Source of the DNA: Sabethes cyaneus
Lineage: Eukaryota > Arthropoda > Insecta > Diptera > Culicidae
Length of the DNA: 64,000 nt
Direction: 5' to 3'
NCBI RefSeq assembly: GCF_943734655.1
Contig: NC_071354.1
Coordinates: forward strand, 75,925,838 to 75,989,837
The position numbers were made by a program, and so were the translations under genes. The notes below the pieces were generated by a model. That model did no database searches, had not been told where the DNA came from, and saw only the letters and a program-made list of their open reading frames with translations. Shown piece after piece: positions 23,516 through 34,290 of the stretch. The stretch's first letter is position 1; each line of letters begins with the position of its first letter.

Positions 23516-23840
23516 AGACATGCCACCATAACTTTTTTGTGTATGTATCAGATCTCAATGATTGTGAAAAAAATAGTCAAGTACCTTGTTTCACCAACTT
23601 TAACATTTCTAAAAATATTTTTTTGAATGTACTCCTGAGAAATGCCGTTTTTTCATAAAACTCAAATGTGCGACACCTAAATCGCGGCAACCAATGTTGA
23701 CGTCATATAAAAGTTTTATTGTGACACCCTAAGTTATCATTTTAGGGGTGAGCCCCCGGGTTTTCTGACATAGTACTATTTTGGGACACTCTAGTATAGA
23801 GGCAATGACATACGGAATTTTTACAAAACGGTGCAGGAAT
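23516..23840. other. Noncoding stretch
   Basis: AT-rich sequence between two LINE insertions. No gene or repeat family recognised. Confidence 0.4.
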
Positions 23841-23852
23841 TTTGCCCTGCCT

Positions 23853-26421
23853 TCTTCTTCTTCAGCAGCATAGAGCCGGGGTAGCTCGTGTTGTTTCAAG
23901 CACTCGTCTCCATTCAACTCGGTCTTGGGCCACTCGTCGCCAATTTCCTAGTCGTCTCAGAAGTCGCAAATCGCTTTCGACCTGGTAGAGCCATCGTGCA
24001 CGTTGGGCCCCCTGTCCCTGATACCGGTGGGGTTGTTGAAGAGGACTATTTTCGTTGCACTGTCGTCCGGCATCCTTACAACGTGTCCGGCCCACCGTAG
24101 CCTGCTAACTTTTGCTAGATGTACGATGGGAGTCTCCCCAAGCAGTGCCTGTAGCTCGTGATTCATACGCCTCCGCCACTCCCCGCTTTCAGTTTGTACT
24201 CCGTCAAATATCGTCCGCAGCACTTTCCGCTCAAACACGGCAAGGGCGCGTATGTCCTCCGCAAGCAGCGTCACGGCTTCAAGTCCGCAAAGAACTACCG
24301 GTCTAATAATGGTTTTGTACATTGTTAGCTTCGTGCGGTGGTGTATGCTTCCTGATCGTAGCGTTTTACGAAGGGTAAAGTAGGCCCGATTTCCCGCTTG
24401 GATGCGCCGCTGGATCTCCTTACTAGTGTTGTTGTCCGCGGTCACCAGCGATCCCAAATACACGAACTCCTCTACCACTTCTAGTTCGTCGCCGTCAACG
24501 GTTACCGTCCGTGGGAGGCACGCATTTGTTTCCTTTGAGCCTCTTCCTTTCATGTATTTGGTCTTCGACGCATTTATTTTTAGCCCAATTCTCCTAGACT
24601 CCACTTTCAGTCTGGCGTAGATTGCCTCCGCCGTCGCAAAGTTCCTGGCAATGATATCGAAGTCATCTGCAAAGCCTAGAAGTTGGCTACTCTTGGTAAA
24701 AATCGTGCCTCTCGTTTCGATGCCCGCTCGTCGGATCACCCCCTCAAGAGCGATGTTGAACAGCATGCAGGATAGACCGTCACCTTGTCTCAACTCTCGT
24801 CGCGTCTCGAAGGGACTCGAGAGTGTCCCAGAGATGCGTACGAAACACATCACTCGATCCAATGTAGCTCTGATCAGTCGTGTCAGTTTGTCCGGAAAAC
24901 CGAATGGTGCATTATTTGCCATAGCTTGTCTCGATCGACTGTATCGTATGCTGCTTTGAAATCAATAAAGATGTGATGTGTGGGCACGTTGTACTCCCGA
25001 CATTTCTGCAAGATCTTTCGGATAGTAAAAATTTGATCCGTAGTTGCGCGAGCCCCCATGAAACCCGCCTGATAATTCCCTACGAAACTTGTGCTATCGG
25101 TGACAGCCGGCGTAACAGGATCTGGGAGAGCACCTTGTAGGCGGCGTTTACCAGCGTAATACCGCGATAGTTGCAGCAGTCTAGCTGATCACCCTTTTTG
25201 TAGATGGGACAAACCACTCCTTTCATCCATTCCTCCGGTTCATTAGCTCGGAATAGTTGCTTTAATTCTTCACGATCTCTGTCCTCCTTCTGGCGCTTTT
25301 TCCTCCTCAGGACTCGTGCTCAACTGGTTCCTAGCTCGTCGGTATTTGGCCAGGTTCTCTCTGGTGGTAATACTTAGATAATTTTTCCAAGCATTTTTTT
25401 CTCCTCCACCGCTTGTTGGCATTCCCCATCAAACCAATCATTTTGTGTACCCCGAGGCTGAATCACTAGTGCCGCGGTAACGGCCTCTCCGATGGCCGAG
25501 TGTATTCTGCCCTAACCATCTTCGAGGTTTGAAGCACCTTACTCCCCGGAAGAAGGCAGTGCCTCATTCAGTACTCGCGCGTAGTTCTCGGCAGCTTGTG
25601 GGTTATCTAGCTGCCTGATGTTCAGCCGAGAAGGGCGGCTTTGACGTGTCCGGTATACGGTGGGCAGCTTTGAGCGCACGTGTACTGCTACTAGGTAATG
25701 GTCAGAATCAATATGCGCACCTCGACGAGAGCGTACGTTCGTGATGTTAGAGAAAAACCGACCCTCTGAGAACGTGGTCAATTTGGTTCATTGTACGTTG
25801 GTCAGGTGATCTCCAGGTGGCTTTGTGGATATCCTTGCGTGGGAAAAAGGTGCTTCGGATCACCAGGCCTCGGGAAGCTGCGAAGTTTATACATCGTTGG
25901 CCGTTATCGTTTGTGTCGGTGTGCAGGATATGGCGTCCTACTACCGGTCTATACATTTCTTCCCTACCGACCTGGGCGTTCATATCCCCGATGACGATCT
26001 TGATGTCCCGTGACGAGCAGCTGTCGTCCATTGCCTCCAGCCTCGCGTAGAACGCTTCTTTCTCATCGTCGGTCTACCTTCGTGCGGGCAGCGCACGTTA
26101 ATGATGCTATAATTGAAGAAACGGCCCTTTATCCTCAATACACACATTCTCTCGTTGATCGCCTTCGAATCTATCACGCGATCCTGCATTCCGCCCAGCA
26201 CTACAAAGCCCGTTCCCAGTTCGTTGGTAGCGCCACCGCTCTGATAAAACTGAGCCTTTCCGCCACGGATCTTCCATACCTTCTCTCCTTTGCGACAGAT
26301 TTCCTGCAGAGCTACTCAATCAGCACCCGCTCGCAACCTGCGAAATTTAGCGATCTGCAGTTCCAAGTACCGAGTCTCCGTATTCCGGCTGGTACCACGA
26401 AGAGGTCGGGATCGGAGTTGC
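23853..26421 (-). mobile_element. RTE-like LINE with target-site duplication and internal deletion
   Basis: Minus-strand insertion flanked by a perfect 12-base direct repeat TTTGCCCTGCCT (23841-23852 and 26422-26433). The 3' tail is a GAA repeat (complement at 23853-23863). Reading 5' to 3': endonuclease start RRLGTWNCRSLNFAG near 26370, GDMNAQVGREEMYRPVVG near 25985, TWRSPDQRTMNQIDHVL near 25800, linker to about 25245, then RT from EEWMKGVVC near 25235. A long open frame at 24922-23957 covers GFPDKLTRLIRATLDRVMCF, RQGDGLSCMLFNIALEGV, LLGFADDFDII, LEVVEEFVYLGSLVTADNNT and RLRWAGHVVRMPDDSA. Compared with the copy at 8509-10217, about 390 bases are missing at about 25239, where QLFRAN joins directly to EPEEW. 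Stops also break the endonuclease, so it is inactive. Confidence 0.9.
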
Positions 26422-26439
26422 TTTGCCCTGCCTGTGAGG

Positions 26440-26995
26440 TGCAATGAAAGTGTTGGCAACCTGCCAGGTGGAAGGAGCACTTTCAGACGCTGTTGAATGC
26501 CGAGTTAAACACGGAGATCAGCAGGAATAGGATAAGAATTGTGAGCGATAGCCAAACTGTGGACCAATAAAGAAGGAGATTAAGAAGGCAATCACAGAGC
26601 TGCGGCTGCTGGGAAGGACGGTATACTGGCTGAAATTCTAAAAGCGGGGAGTGAGCGGCTGAACGCAGCAATCCACCGAATCATTGTTAGGATCTGGGAG
26701 GATCAACAAATGCCGGAGAACTGATTGGACGGTTTCGGTTGCCTTAGTTATAAAAATGGACTTCGACTCGAATGTAACAACTATCGAGGCATTACATTGC
26801 TCAATTTTACTTCTAAGATGCTTTCCAGTATCCTTCTCTGTAGACTAAGACCGTCAGCTGGTTTTCGTGAGGGTCGCATCACACCGTATCAGATCTTTAC
26901 CATGCGACAGTTGTTTAACAAGTTCCGGGAGTACAACTTCCAGACATATGATCTGCTTGTGGACTTTAAGGCGGCGTACGACTCAGTCAGCTGAA
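26440..26995 (+). mobile_element. Divergent RTE-like LINE fragment
   Basis: Plus-strand RT N-terminal fragment of a subfamily different from its neighbours. It reads EHFQTLLNAELNTE near 26475, then KKAITELR and GKDGILAEILKAG near 26580-26650, LECNNYRGITLLNFTSKML near 26770, a shortened FREGRITPYQIFTMRQL near 26865, and LLVDFKAAYDSVS ending at about 26994. Stops interrupt it (for example just before LDGFGCLSYKNG near 26723). It is cut off right after the first catalytic aspartate region (VDFKAAYDSV). Confidence 0.75.
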
Positions 26996-27055
26996 ATAAG
27001 CGGTGACAAATATATGAACCCCCACCCCTCTCCCCCTCTCGTCTTGTCAACCCTT

Positions 27056-27305
27056 CAGTGCTGATTCCCTTATGTCAAGAAACATGTATGCCAAGTTTGG
27101 TGAAGAACCGTCCGGGCAGTTCAGAGTTATGGCATCTCTTCTTTTTACGAACCGCCCCTCCTATTATCAAGCCCCCAGTGCTGATACCCTTATATCAAGG
27201 AATATGTGTGTCAAGTTTGATGGAGATCGGTCAAGGCGTTCTGGAGTTATGGTGGAACATACATCCAAACATACAAACATACTCACGCTCACTTTTATAT
27301 ATATA
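27056..27305 (+). repeat. 120-bp tandem dimer repeat
   Basis: Two diverged units start at CAGTGCTGAT (27056 and 27176), 120 bases apart. Each continues with a CCCTTAT(G/A)TCAAG block, a TCAAGTTTG-like block and AGAGTTATGG or GGAGTTATGG. After the second unit comes CATACAAACATACTCACGCT and a TATATATA run at 27295-27305. The build resembles the modules of the Helitron-like elements but the sequence differs. No coding content. Confidence 0.7.
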
Positions 27306-30040
27306 GAATGTATTAGTTTGTGATAAATTTACCGATCTCTGCACCAGGAAAAAGTCACGTCATCGATAGAATGTCCTTTACAATTCAATTTAAATATATG
27401 TTCCATTCAAGGGCTCAACCATGAAAGTACCGGAAATATCCTTCCGCAGCCCTTAGATGTTATGTGCGTGTATAACGGTTTTTTTTCCTTCGTTATGAGC
27501 AAGACGTTCACTCTAATAAATATTGATATGCAAATTTTCCCTCGTTTGCAGATCTCCGCTTTTTAATCCGCTCTAATAAACATCTTTCCGATGCACGGTC
27601 CCTCACTCGGCAGAGGATTGTCAAACCATATATGCTTGTTTCCTTTTCGATTGTACGCTACTCAGATCCGCTTGTGATGTGTTGCATACGTAGGGACTGC
27701 AGCAGCCAGCCAGCCAGCGGCAGGGATCGAAGAAGAAAGCTAAGCCGGCTGCTTGAGATATGGTTATTGAAAATGTATAAGATTTTTGCTACGATTTCTA
27801 TCGGAACGAGCGCCCGACAATTCGACTGCGAGAGTGGCATTCGTTCGCATTGACTTCGGTTGTTTGGGTGCCAGCTTCTTCAGGTTCCGGGCTATGAGGG
27901 GTACCCTTACCCTTTTCACGGCTGCCGGGGACAATGCGCAAGTATATTCATATCGCTATATTTTTATTTTTGATATGCTCTCTTCTATTCATGGATTCAT
28001 ATGTATTCAACCGAGTGTACACTCTTTTTAATGAGTGTTTAAGATTAACGATCCCTGCCAGAAGTGGTGACTTATCTTCCTTTCGCTGACGAGCAATTTT
28101 GCATTTTTCTATTCGTTGGTTGGTGGCTTGACTATCGCACAGGAGAGGAATGCGGTATGGATAATAATTATTTGGCCTACTCAAAAAATGTTTGAAAAAG
28201 TATTTACATCTCGAGGACAAGCTGCTGCATTTAAATTTCGTTTAACGCTTTACACATTACCGCGCGGAGGTAAATAAAAATGAAATATCGTAAAACGATT
28301 GTTTGAAATTAATTCATTATTCATGTCAGATTTTTTGTATTCTCAATCTTTATTCCCATACCTGAACGGTCTCTCGTGCTGCACGTTGTCGGTCCTGCAT
28401 CGTTGGGGAAGGAGAAAATTGCATGGTACTATCCTTGGGGGTAAGCGAAAACGAAAGGTGAATAAGAATGTGTTTATCGTACGGATTCTGTCGTTCTCTG
28501 AAATGTTTGTCTTTTATCTTGCGACACGGGAATTTGGCGCTGCGTTGGTGCCCCCCTTAAATCTCAGTTTAAAGAGCATTTTCTTCAACAACAGCAACAG
28601 TTGCAATAACATTGGAAATATATTTAATAACAGCAGGAGCAATGACGAATTACTAGTCATTTGTTCATTTTCCGCAGTGGATATGGAATAAATGCCATTA
28701 TTACATATAAACGATTGACTGTGAATTTTAGGTTGGCATTCACATATGTTTGTGCAAATACTGAGCAAAATTAAATGAAAATGCCTTCAGTCAAACTACC
28801 ATCCATTCAAGTCGCCTCATGAGTAACGACTTCCCATTCTACCTGAAGCTCCGTCGAAATCATCTCACATCCTGCATCCTGCGGGTTTGTTTCCATTCTA
28901 TTCACTTTCTTTTCATTTTTTAATGATTCGACGTCGGAGCGGTACAGGACATACGTGTTGGCACCGAGACATATTATTGCAATCAAGGTGCTGAAGCCGA
29001 AATTTGAACTGCCGAAAAAGTCACGGTATAACAAGGGCCGATCTGAAAACAGTTCACCCTAGCAGCAGCAGCCACGCGCACATACGAGCATACATACACT
29101 TAAAACGTGCAAACAAAAACAGATCCTAGCGCGTCACATTGCGCTCAAAAGGAAATAAGTCCCAAAATTAAACGGGTGGTCTTTGCAACAACGGGATGAC
29201 TGACACACGATGTAGGAAGAAAAATACGAAAACTGTGGTCAACATTTCCGACATATAGATTACCTTTGCACGAGGTAAACAGTTTTCCAATGCACTTGCC
29301 AGACACCCAAATTGCATGATATACAAACAGGAAAATTTTGCCATTAAAACTCACCCTCAGCTCATCGTGTCTCGCTCGGAATGAGCGGTATTTAAATTCA
29401 TCAAATATTTATCCGTCTTCACATACGTTGACAGTCGGGTTGGGCCAACGATATATGTGGAAGCGCTCCGTTTGGGCTTACCTGTGTTCCGTTTCGCTTT
29501 CGGTGCAGGATTTTCAGGATTTCCTTGAAGAAGTGAAAGCAAAGCAATGCAAAGCGGGCGCCAAAAAAAGCAACACAAAGGCAGAGAGGCAAACTCACAA
29601 CAAATGCAAACGGCACCGACGGAACCGACGGACCCCGGGTAGGAAGTGTGATGTGGAAAAAAGCAAACGGAAGGATATTTAGCAATTTGGCACAGAAGTG
29701 AATATTTAATACCCGCGCTTTACCTCTTACGTACCTTGCGACGTTCTTCCCACAGTGCACCCTCCTGTGCCGTGCCGGGATCGTTTGCATCCTCTAAATG
29801 CTGTCGCATTTTATTTGTACTTTGTCACAATCGCCTAGACATATACGTACCGTCGTCGTAATGTGTCATGCTGTATTCATTGCGAGAATACCTGAAACAA
29901 ATCCTACTCGTATGTGTGGATCTTTTTTGGTTGGGATGCACGATGAAAGCTTGTTGGCTGCTTTTTTGTATGATTGGAAACATAAGAAATTACAAATTTA
30001 ATTTAATGAAGTATTTTGTTGGTTGGTGATGATATTAAAC
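27306..30040. other. Intergenic or intronic stretch with one candidate exon
   Basis: Apart from the candidate exon at 28807-29052 no gene is recognised. The DNA looks less repetitive than the flanks, with CAGCAG runs near 28590 and 29060. It could include introns of a host gene on the minus strand. Confidence 0.4.
28807..29052 (-). CDS. Candidate terminal exon, single membrane segment (unidentified)
   Basis: On the minus strand a frame enters from an acceptor-like GTTTTCAG (about 29060-29053) and runs to a TGA at 28807-28809. It encodes about 80 residues: a short start RPLLYRDFFGSS, a hydrophobic stretch FSTLIAIICLGANTYVLY that could span a membrane, and a charged tail with ESLKNEKKVNRMETN, ending WEVVTHEAT. 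The composition looks like a real host protein rather than a transposon, and no opposite-strand family explains it. I do not recognise the protein. The pyrimidine tract before the acceptor is weak, no upstream exon was found and no clear polyadenylation signal follows, so it may be chance. Confidence 0.28.
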   Translation of the reverse strand: MFSDRPLLYRDFFGSSNFGFSTLIAIICLGANTYVLYRSDVESLKNEKKVNRMETNPQDAGCEMISTELQVEWEVVTHEAT

Positions 30041-30044
30041 TTGC

Positions 30045-30240
30045 ACTCTAATGCGGAGCTGGAGCGTGAATACGACAACTATTGGTCTACTTGAAGAACA
30101 CTGCAATAGACCGAATCGTTAATGGATCACGTTTTGATTGATGGAAGGTACCTCTTGGATATTATCGACGCTAAAAACTGTCGTGATGCTAACGTTGATT
30201 CGGACCACTACCTTTTGATGGTTAAAGCACTGACAGACTG
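30045..30240 (+). mobile_element. RTE-like endonuclease fragment with internal deletion
   Basis: Plus-strand remnant. AELEREYDN near 30053 is followed within about 50 bases by DHVLIDGRYLLDIIDAKN (30122-30180) and ANVDSDHYLLMVKAL to about 30240. In the neighbouring element on the other strand these blocks are separated by a much longer stretch, so most of the endonuclease was deleted. It lies only 145 bases from the tail of the RTE-like element at 30385, in the opposite orientation. Confidence 0.65.
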
Positions 30241-30384
30241 ACATGTCCCTGGAATTCCACTTTTGAACGCACAAGAACTCGCAAGCAAGCGATCACTTGC
30301 TTACAAGCGAGTGGTCGCTTGTGAAAATAGAATAGATGAGCAAACTCATCAACAAAACAAATAAAAAACCAATTTTGATAATGG

Positions 30385-32499
30385 TTACTTACTTACTTAC
30401 TTACTTAGGTGGCTTGCCGTCCTAGGACAAAGCCTGTTGAACAAAATTTCTGTATGTAACTCGGTTGAAGGCTACTGAAGGCTACTGCCAGATCTCGCTC
30501 CACCTGGTCTAACCATCTTGCTCGCTGCGCTCCTGGTCGTCTTGTTCCTACCGGATTTGAGGCAAACACCATCTTTGCAGGGTAGTTGTCCGGCATTCTT
30601 GCAACATGCCCTGCCCATCGTATCCGTCTAGCTTTAGCCACCTTCTGGATACTGGGTTCGCTATAGAGCTGTGCGAGTTCATGGTTCATCCTCCGCTTCC
30701 ATAGTCCGTTCTCCTGTACGCAGCCGAAGATCGTTCTCACCACTCGTTGTTCGAAAAATCCGTAGTAAGCACGACTTCCGCTGATAATACGCCTCCGAAT
30801 CTCACGGCTGGTATCATTGTCCGCCGTTACCAGTGAGCCAAGGTAGACAAATTCATCGACTACCTCAAACTCATCGCCGTCGATCAATATCCTACTGCCC
30901 AAGCGGTGTCGTTCGGCCTCGGTTCCACTGGCCAGCATGTACTTTGTTTTAGACGTATTTACCTTTAGCCCAATCTTTTCTGCTTCGCGCTTTAGTCTGG
31001 TGTACTGTTCAGTCATCGCCACAGATGGTCTGCCGATAATATCCATGTCATCGGCAAAGCAGGCGAATTGACTAGATTTGTTGAATATCGTGCCCCGCGT
31101 GTTGATATCCGCTCGGTTCATAACACCTTGTAGCGCCATGTTGAACAGCAGGCATGAAAGACCATCACCTTGACGAAGCCCTCTGTGTGATTCGAATGAA
31201 CTTGACAATCCACCCGAAATCCGAACATAGCACTGTGTACCATCCATCGTAGATTCAATCAGTTTGATGAGCTTCCTGGGGAAGCTTTTCTCGTCCATGA
31301 TTTTCCATAGCTCTTTCCGGTCGATGGTATCATATGCGGCTTTAAAGTCCTGTATTCACGGGCCTTTTGGAGGATTGCCGCAGTGTAAATATTTGATCCG
31401 CTGTAGATCGACCTTCGACGAAGCCGGCTTGATAAGTTCCTACAAATCTATTCGCAATTGGTGATAGACGGCGGAAAATGATTTGGGACAGCACTTTATA
31501 GGCGGCATTGAGAACGGTGATCGCTCGATAGTTCTCACAGTCCAACTTGTCGCCCTTTTTATAGATCGGGCCGATAACCCCATCTTTCCACTCCTCCGGT
31601 AGCTGTTCCGTATCCCAAATTCTAACAATTAGTCGGTGCAGACAAACGGCCAGCTTTTCTGGTCCCATTTCAATAAGTTCAGCTCCGATGCCATCTTTTC
31701 CAGCTGACTTGTTGTTCTTTAGCTGCATGATGGCCTCCTTAACTTCGGCTATCGTTGGGGCTGGCACCTCTTCCCCGTTTGTTGCACCATCGAAATCGCT
31801 TTCCCCGCCGCCATGGCTCTCCGCCTGGGCGCCATTCAGTTGTTCGTCGAAGTGCTGCTTCCACCTATCGGTTACCTCACGATCGTCCGTCAGAATACTG
31901 CCAGTCTTATCCCGACACATTTCGTCTCGCGGCACAAAGCCTTTGCGGGATCCGTTCAGTTTCTGGTAGAACTTTCGAGTTTCCTGAGAACGATGCAGCC
32001 GCTCCAACTTTGCATATTCCTGCTCTTCCAGGCAGCGCTTTTTCTCCCGAAAGATTTGGTTTCGCTGCATCTTCTTCTGTTTGTGTCTTTCCACGTTCTG
32101 ACGTGTGGCACTGCGCATCTTGACCGCCCGCGCAGCGTTCTCGTCATCCATCACCCTCCTACATTCATCGTCAAACCAATCGTTCCGCTGATTCCGGGCC
32201 ACATGCCCGATGGAGTTCTCCGATACACTGCTGATGGCTGTTTTGATAGTGTTCCAACAGTCCTCGAGAGGGGCTTCGTCCAGCTCGTCCTCTTCCGGCA
32301 GTGCAGCTTCGAGTGAATGCGCGTAGTTTGCGGCGACGTCTGGCTGCTTCAGCCGCGCGAGATCTAACCGAGGCTGGCGTCGGTATCGAATGTTGCTCAC
32401 AATGGAGAGTCTTGGGCGCATCTTAACCATCACTAGGTAGTGGTCCGAGTCAACGTTAGCGCTTCGATAGGATCTGGCGTCGATAATGTCTGAGAAGTG
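30385..32499 (-). mobile_element. RTE-like LINE (3' part), host of a nested insertion
   Basis: Minus-strand element whose 5' part lies at 37241-37741, on the far side of a CR1-like insertion. From the junction it reads FSDIIDARSYRSANVDSDHY, MVKMRPRLSIVSNIRYRRQP, QRNDWFDDECRRVMDDENAA, PEEWKDGVIGPIYKKGDKLD, NYRAITVLNAAYKVLSQIIF, YQAGFVEGRSTADQIFTLRQ, then after a frameshift near 31345 KAAYD-region sequence, RGLRQGDGLSCLLFNMALQG and CFADDMDII near 31055, EFVYLGSLVTADNDTSREIR, and RIRWAGHVARMPDNYPAKMV. About 45 residues are missing at about 30765, where GSRAYYG joins FFEQRVVRTIFG. The 3' end is a (TAAG)n tail, seen as TTAC repeats at 30385-30407. Confidence 0.88.
32493..32499. repeat. Target-site duplication, left copy (AGAAGTG)
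   Basis: Perfect match to 37241-37247. Bridging from the right-hand copy to the left-hand one on the minus strand restores a continuous RTE reading frame through IDSRHF and SDIIDAR. Confidence 0.9.
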
Positions 32500-32861
32500 A
32501 TTCGGTTCAGTGTATTGAACGTTGATAGCTGTGTTTTTACCACCCGCTAAGTTTTCGATATTATTTTACTTGTCTATCGTTTGTTTTATTGTTTTTTCTT
32601 TGTGAAGAGTGCTAACGAAGATTGCCTGTGGCGTTTTTCAATAGTAATTTTAATAATCGAACACAATCGAAGTGACTCTACGAGCTTTTAGGTGACCTTG
32701 TTCGACTATTTTGTTTACATCTTGTACGAAGCCAGTGCCAGTGCTACACGGAAATAAATCTGCACGCTGCGTGTACCTGCTGTCAGAGTGATCCTAAGGG
32801 CATCCATATCGGCGGTCGCATACCGTACACTCTAACAAGAATCAATATTTTTTGAGTCAAT

Positions 32862-33757
32862 ATGACCAACTGATCCGCTTGTGACCGCTGTGCTAAAACA
32901 CTGAAAAAAGCAGATGATCATTTTACATGTATGGGTTTTTGCGACCAAGCCTGCCATGTCCGGTGCGCTGGTTTCAACGGCCCGTTCTCGAAGATTCTCC
33001 TCGAAAACCCCAGCTATTCTGGATGTGTGACGAGTGCGCAAAACTAATCAAGTTTGCGCGCTTCAAAAGTGTGGTCGTCTCTCGGAAATGTCATCTCTAC
33101 TGTCATCGAGGGGCAAATAAATGGAATCTCGGAACTCAAAGACGAAATTGTCAGGAATAACCATCAGGTTGCAAAACTTGCCGACAAGGTCAATGCTGCA
33201 ACCACGATGCGGATACCGGACCGCGATCGTCCTTCAAAACGTCGCCGAGGTGACTCGGTGACTCCGAATAAACCGGCCACCGGAACGAGGCCCGTCGAGA
33301 ACCGTGATAAGCTTATCATCACCACAAGCTTGTGGTCAGTTCCCCACCCAATTTATTCTGGGTGTACTTGTCGCGTTTCCACCCCACCGTGACCACTGAC
33401 GTTGTCGAAGGACTAGTTCGGGATGGCCTACAGATTCGGGATGCCATTCGAGTTGTTCCCTTAGTAAAAAAGGGTACTGACCTCCAGTCGCTAAATTTTG
33501 TGTCCTTCAAGGTTGGCATTCCCTTGAAATACAAAGCTGCGGCCTTGACCCCCGACTGTTGGCCACAAGGAATCGCTTTTAGGGAATTCGACGACGCTTG
33601 TTCGAATCCAGCGGTATGGCTTCCCCCTATTCCCACCGCTCCGCCTGCAACTCCAGCTGTTAAACCACCCGGTAACTCTGCTGTCGACACCTTATCTGTG
33701 ACACCGATGGCGCTGGACTCACCAGCCCCTTTAGAGCCGTCGACTTCAGACGCCTAG
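32862..33757 (+). pseudogene. CR1-like ORF1 with PHD-type zinc finger
   Basis: Would encode the RNA-binding ORF1 protein. The start ATG at 32862 is followed by a TGA as fourth codon (32871-32873). Next comes a PHD-like finger: CDRC near 32880, then CMGFCDQACHVRC and, after a one-base frameshift near 33014, MCDEC. After the frameshift the frame passes a predicted coiled region (VISTVIEGQINGISELKDEI near 33080), a basic segment DRDRPSKRRRGD, another shift near 33330, and a C-terminal domain with YLSRFHPTVTTDVVEGLVRD and LNFVSFKVGIPLKYKAAALT, typical of the RRM-like part of such ORF1 proteins. The stop is TAG at 33755-33757. Confidence 0.8.
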
Positions 33758-34290
33758 TTGCTGAAATTCAGGCGATACCGGAATGCATCGAGTACAGCAT
33801 CATGGAAGCCCCCAACCCCCCCGCCGCAGTCGAGACATTCCCGCCAGCGTACATCAGTCGTTCCGATCCTGTGTGCGGGTGCGGGAGCCAGGGCTTCCAG
33901 ACACCCACCCTCGGCAAGTATATCACGCAGAACCGCTATTTCTCTGCTGATGCAGTTTACGTTTCCAGTTCTTCAACTACCGGCTTACCGATCCTCGAAG
34001 TTCAGCCAACTGATTTCCGCCGGCTCGATGCTTCTGCCAGTTTCAGTCAACCAACTTACACCGGAGCACCGGGATGCACTGTTGTTGGCACCATGGACGC
34101 CCCCGACCTCCCTGCCGCAGTCGAGTCATTCCAGCCAGCGACCAGCAGCCGTCCCGGTCCTGTGTGCGGGAGCAGCGGACGGGGCGTCCAAAACCCCCTG
34201 CCAGGCAAGTTCGTAATTATTGATTCCCGCCCCACTGGTGATCCGTACTCTGCTTCCAGTCCTTCGCTTCGCAACCAGGAACCGTACAAC
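33738..34290 (+). repeat. Tandem linker modules upstream of the endonuclease
   Basis: Two diverged direct repeats of roughly 270 bases. In protein, each begins with DFRRL, passes an (I/T)M(E/D)AP(N/D) block and a PPAAVE or LPAAVES block, and reaches DPVCGCG or GPVCGSSGRG, then a Gly-Lys pair near the end. Module 1 starts near 33741 and module 2 near 34011. The same module is recognisable in the copies at 20990-22480 and 3961-7165. Confidence 0.75.

Noticed and set aside
31688..32316. Plus-strand open frames of up to 167 codons
   Set aside because: They are shadows of the minus-strand RTE reverse transcriptase, which has the recognisable motifs.
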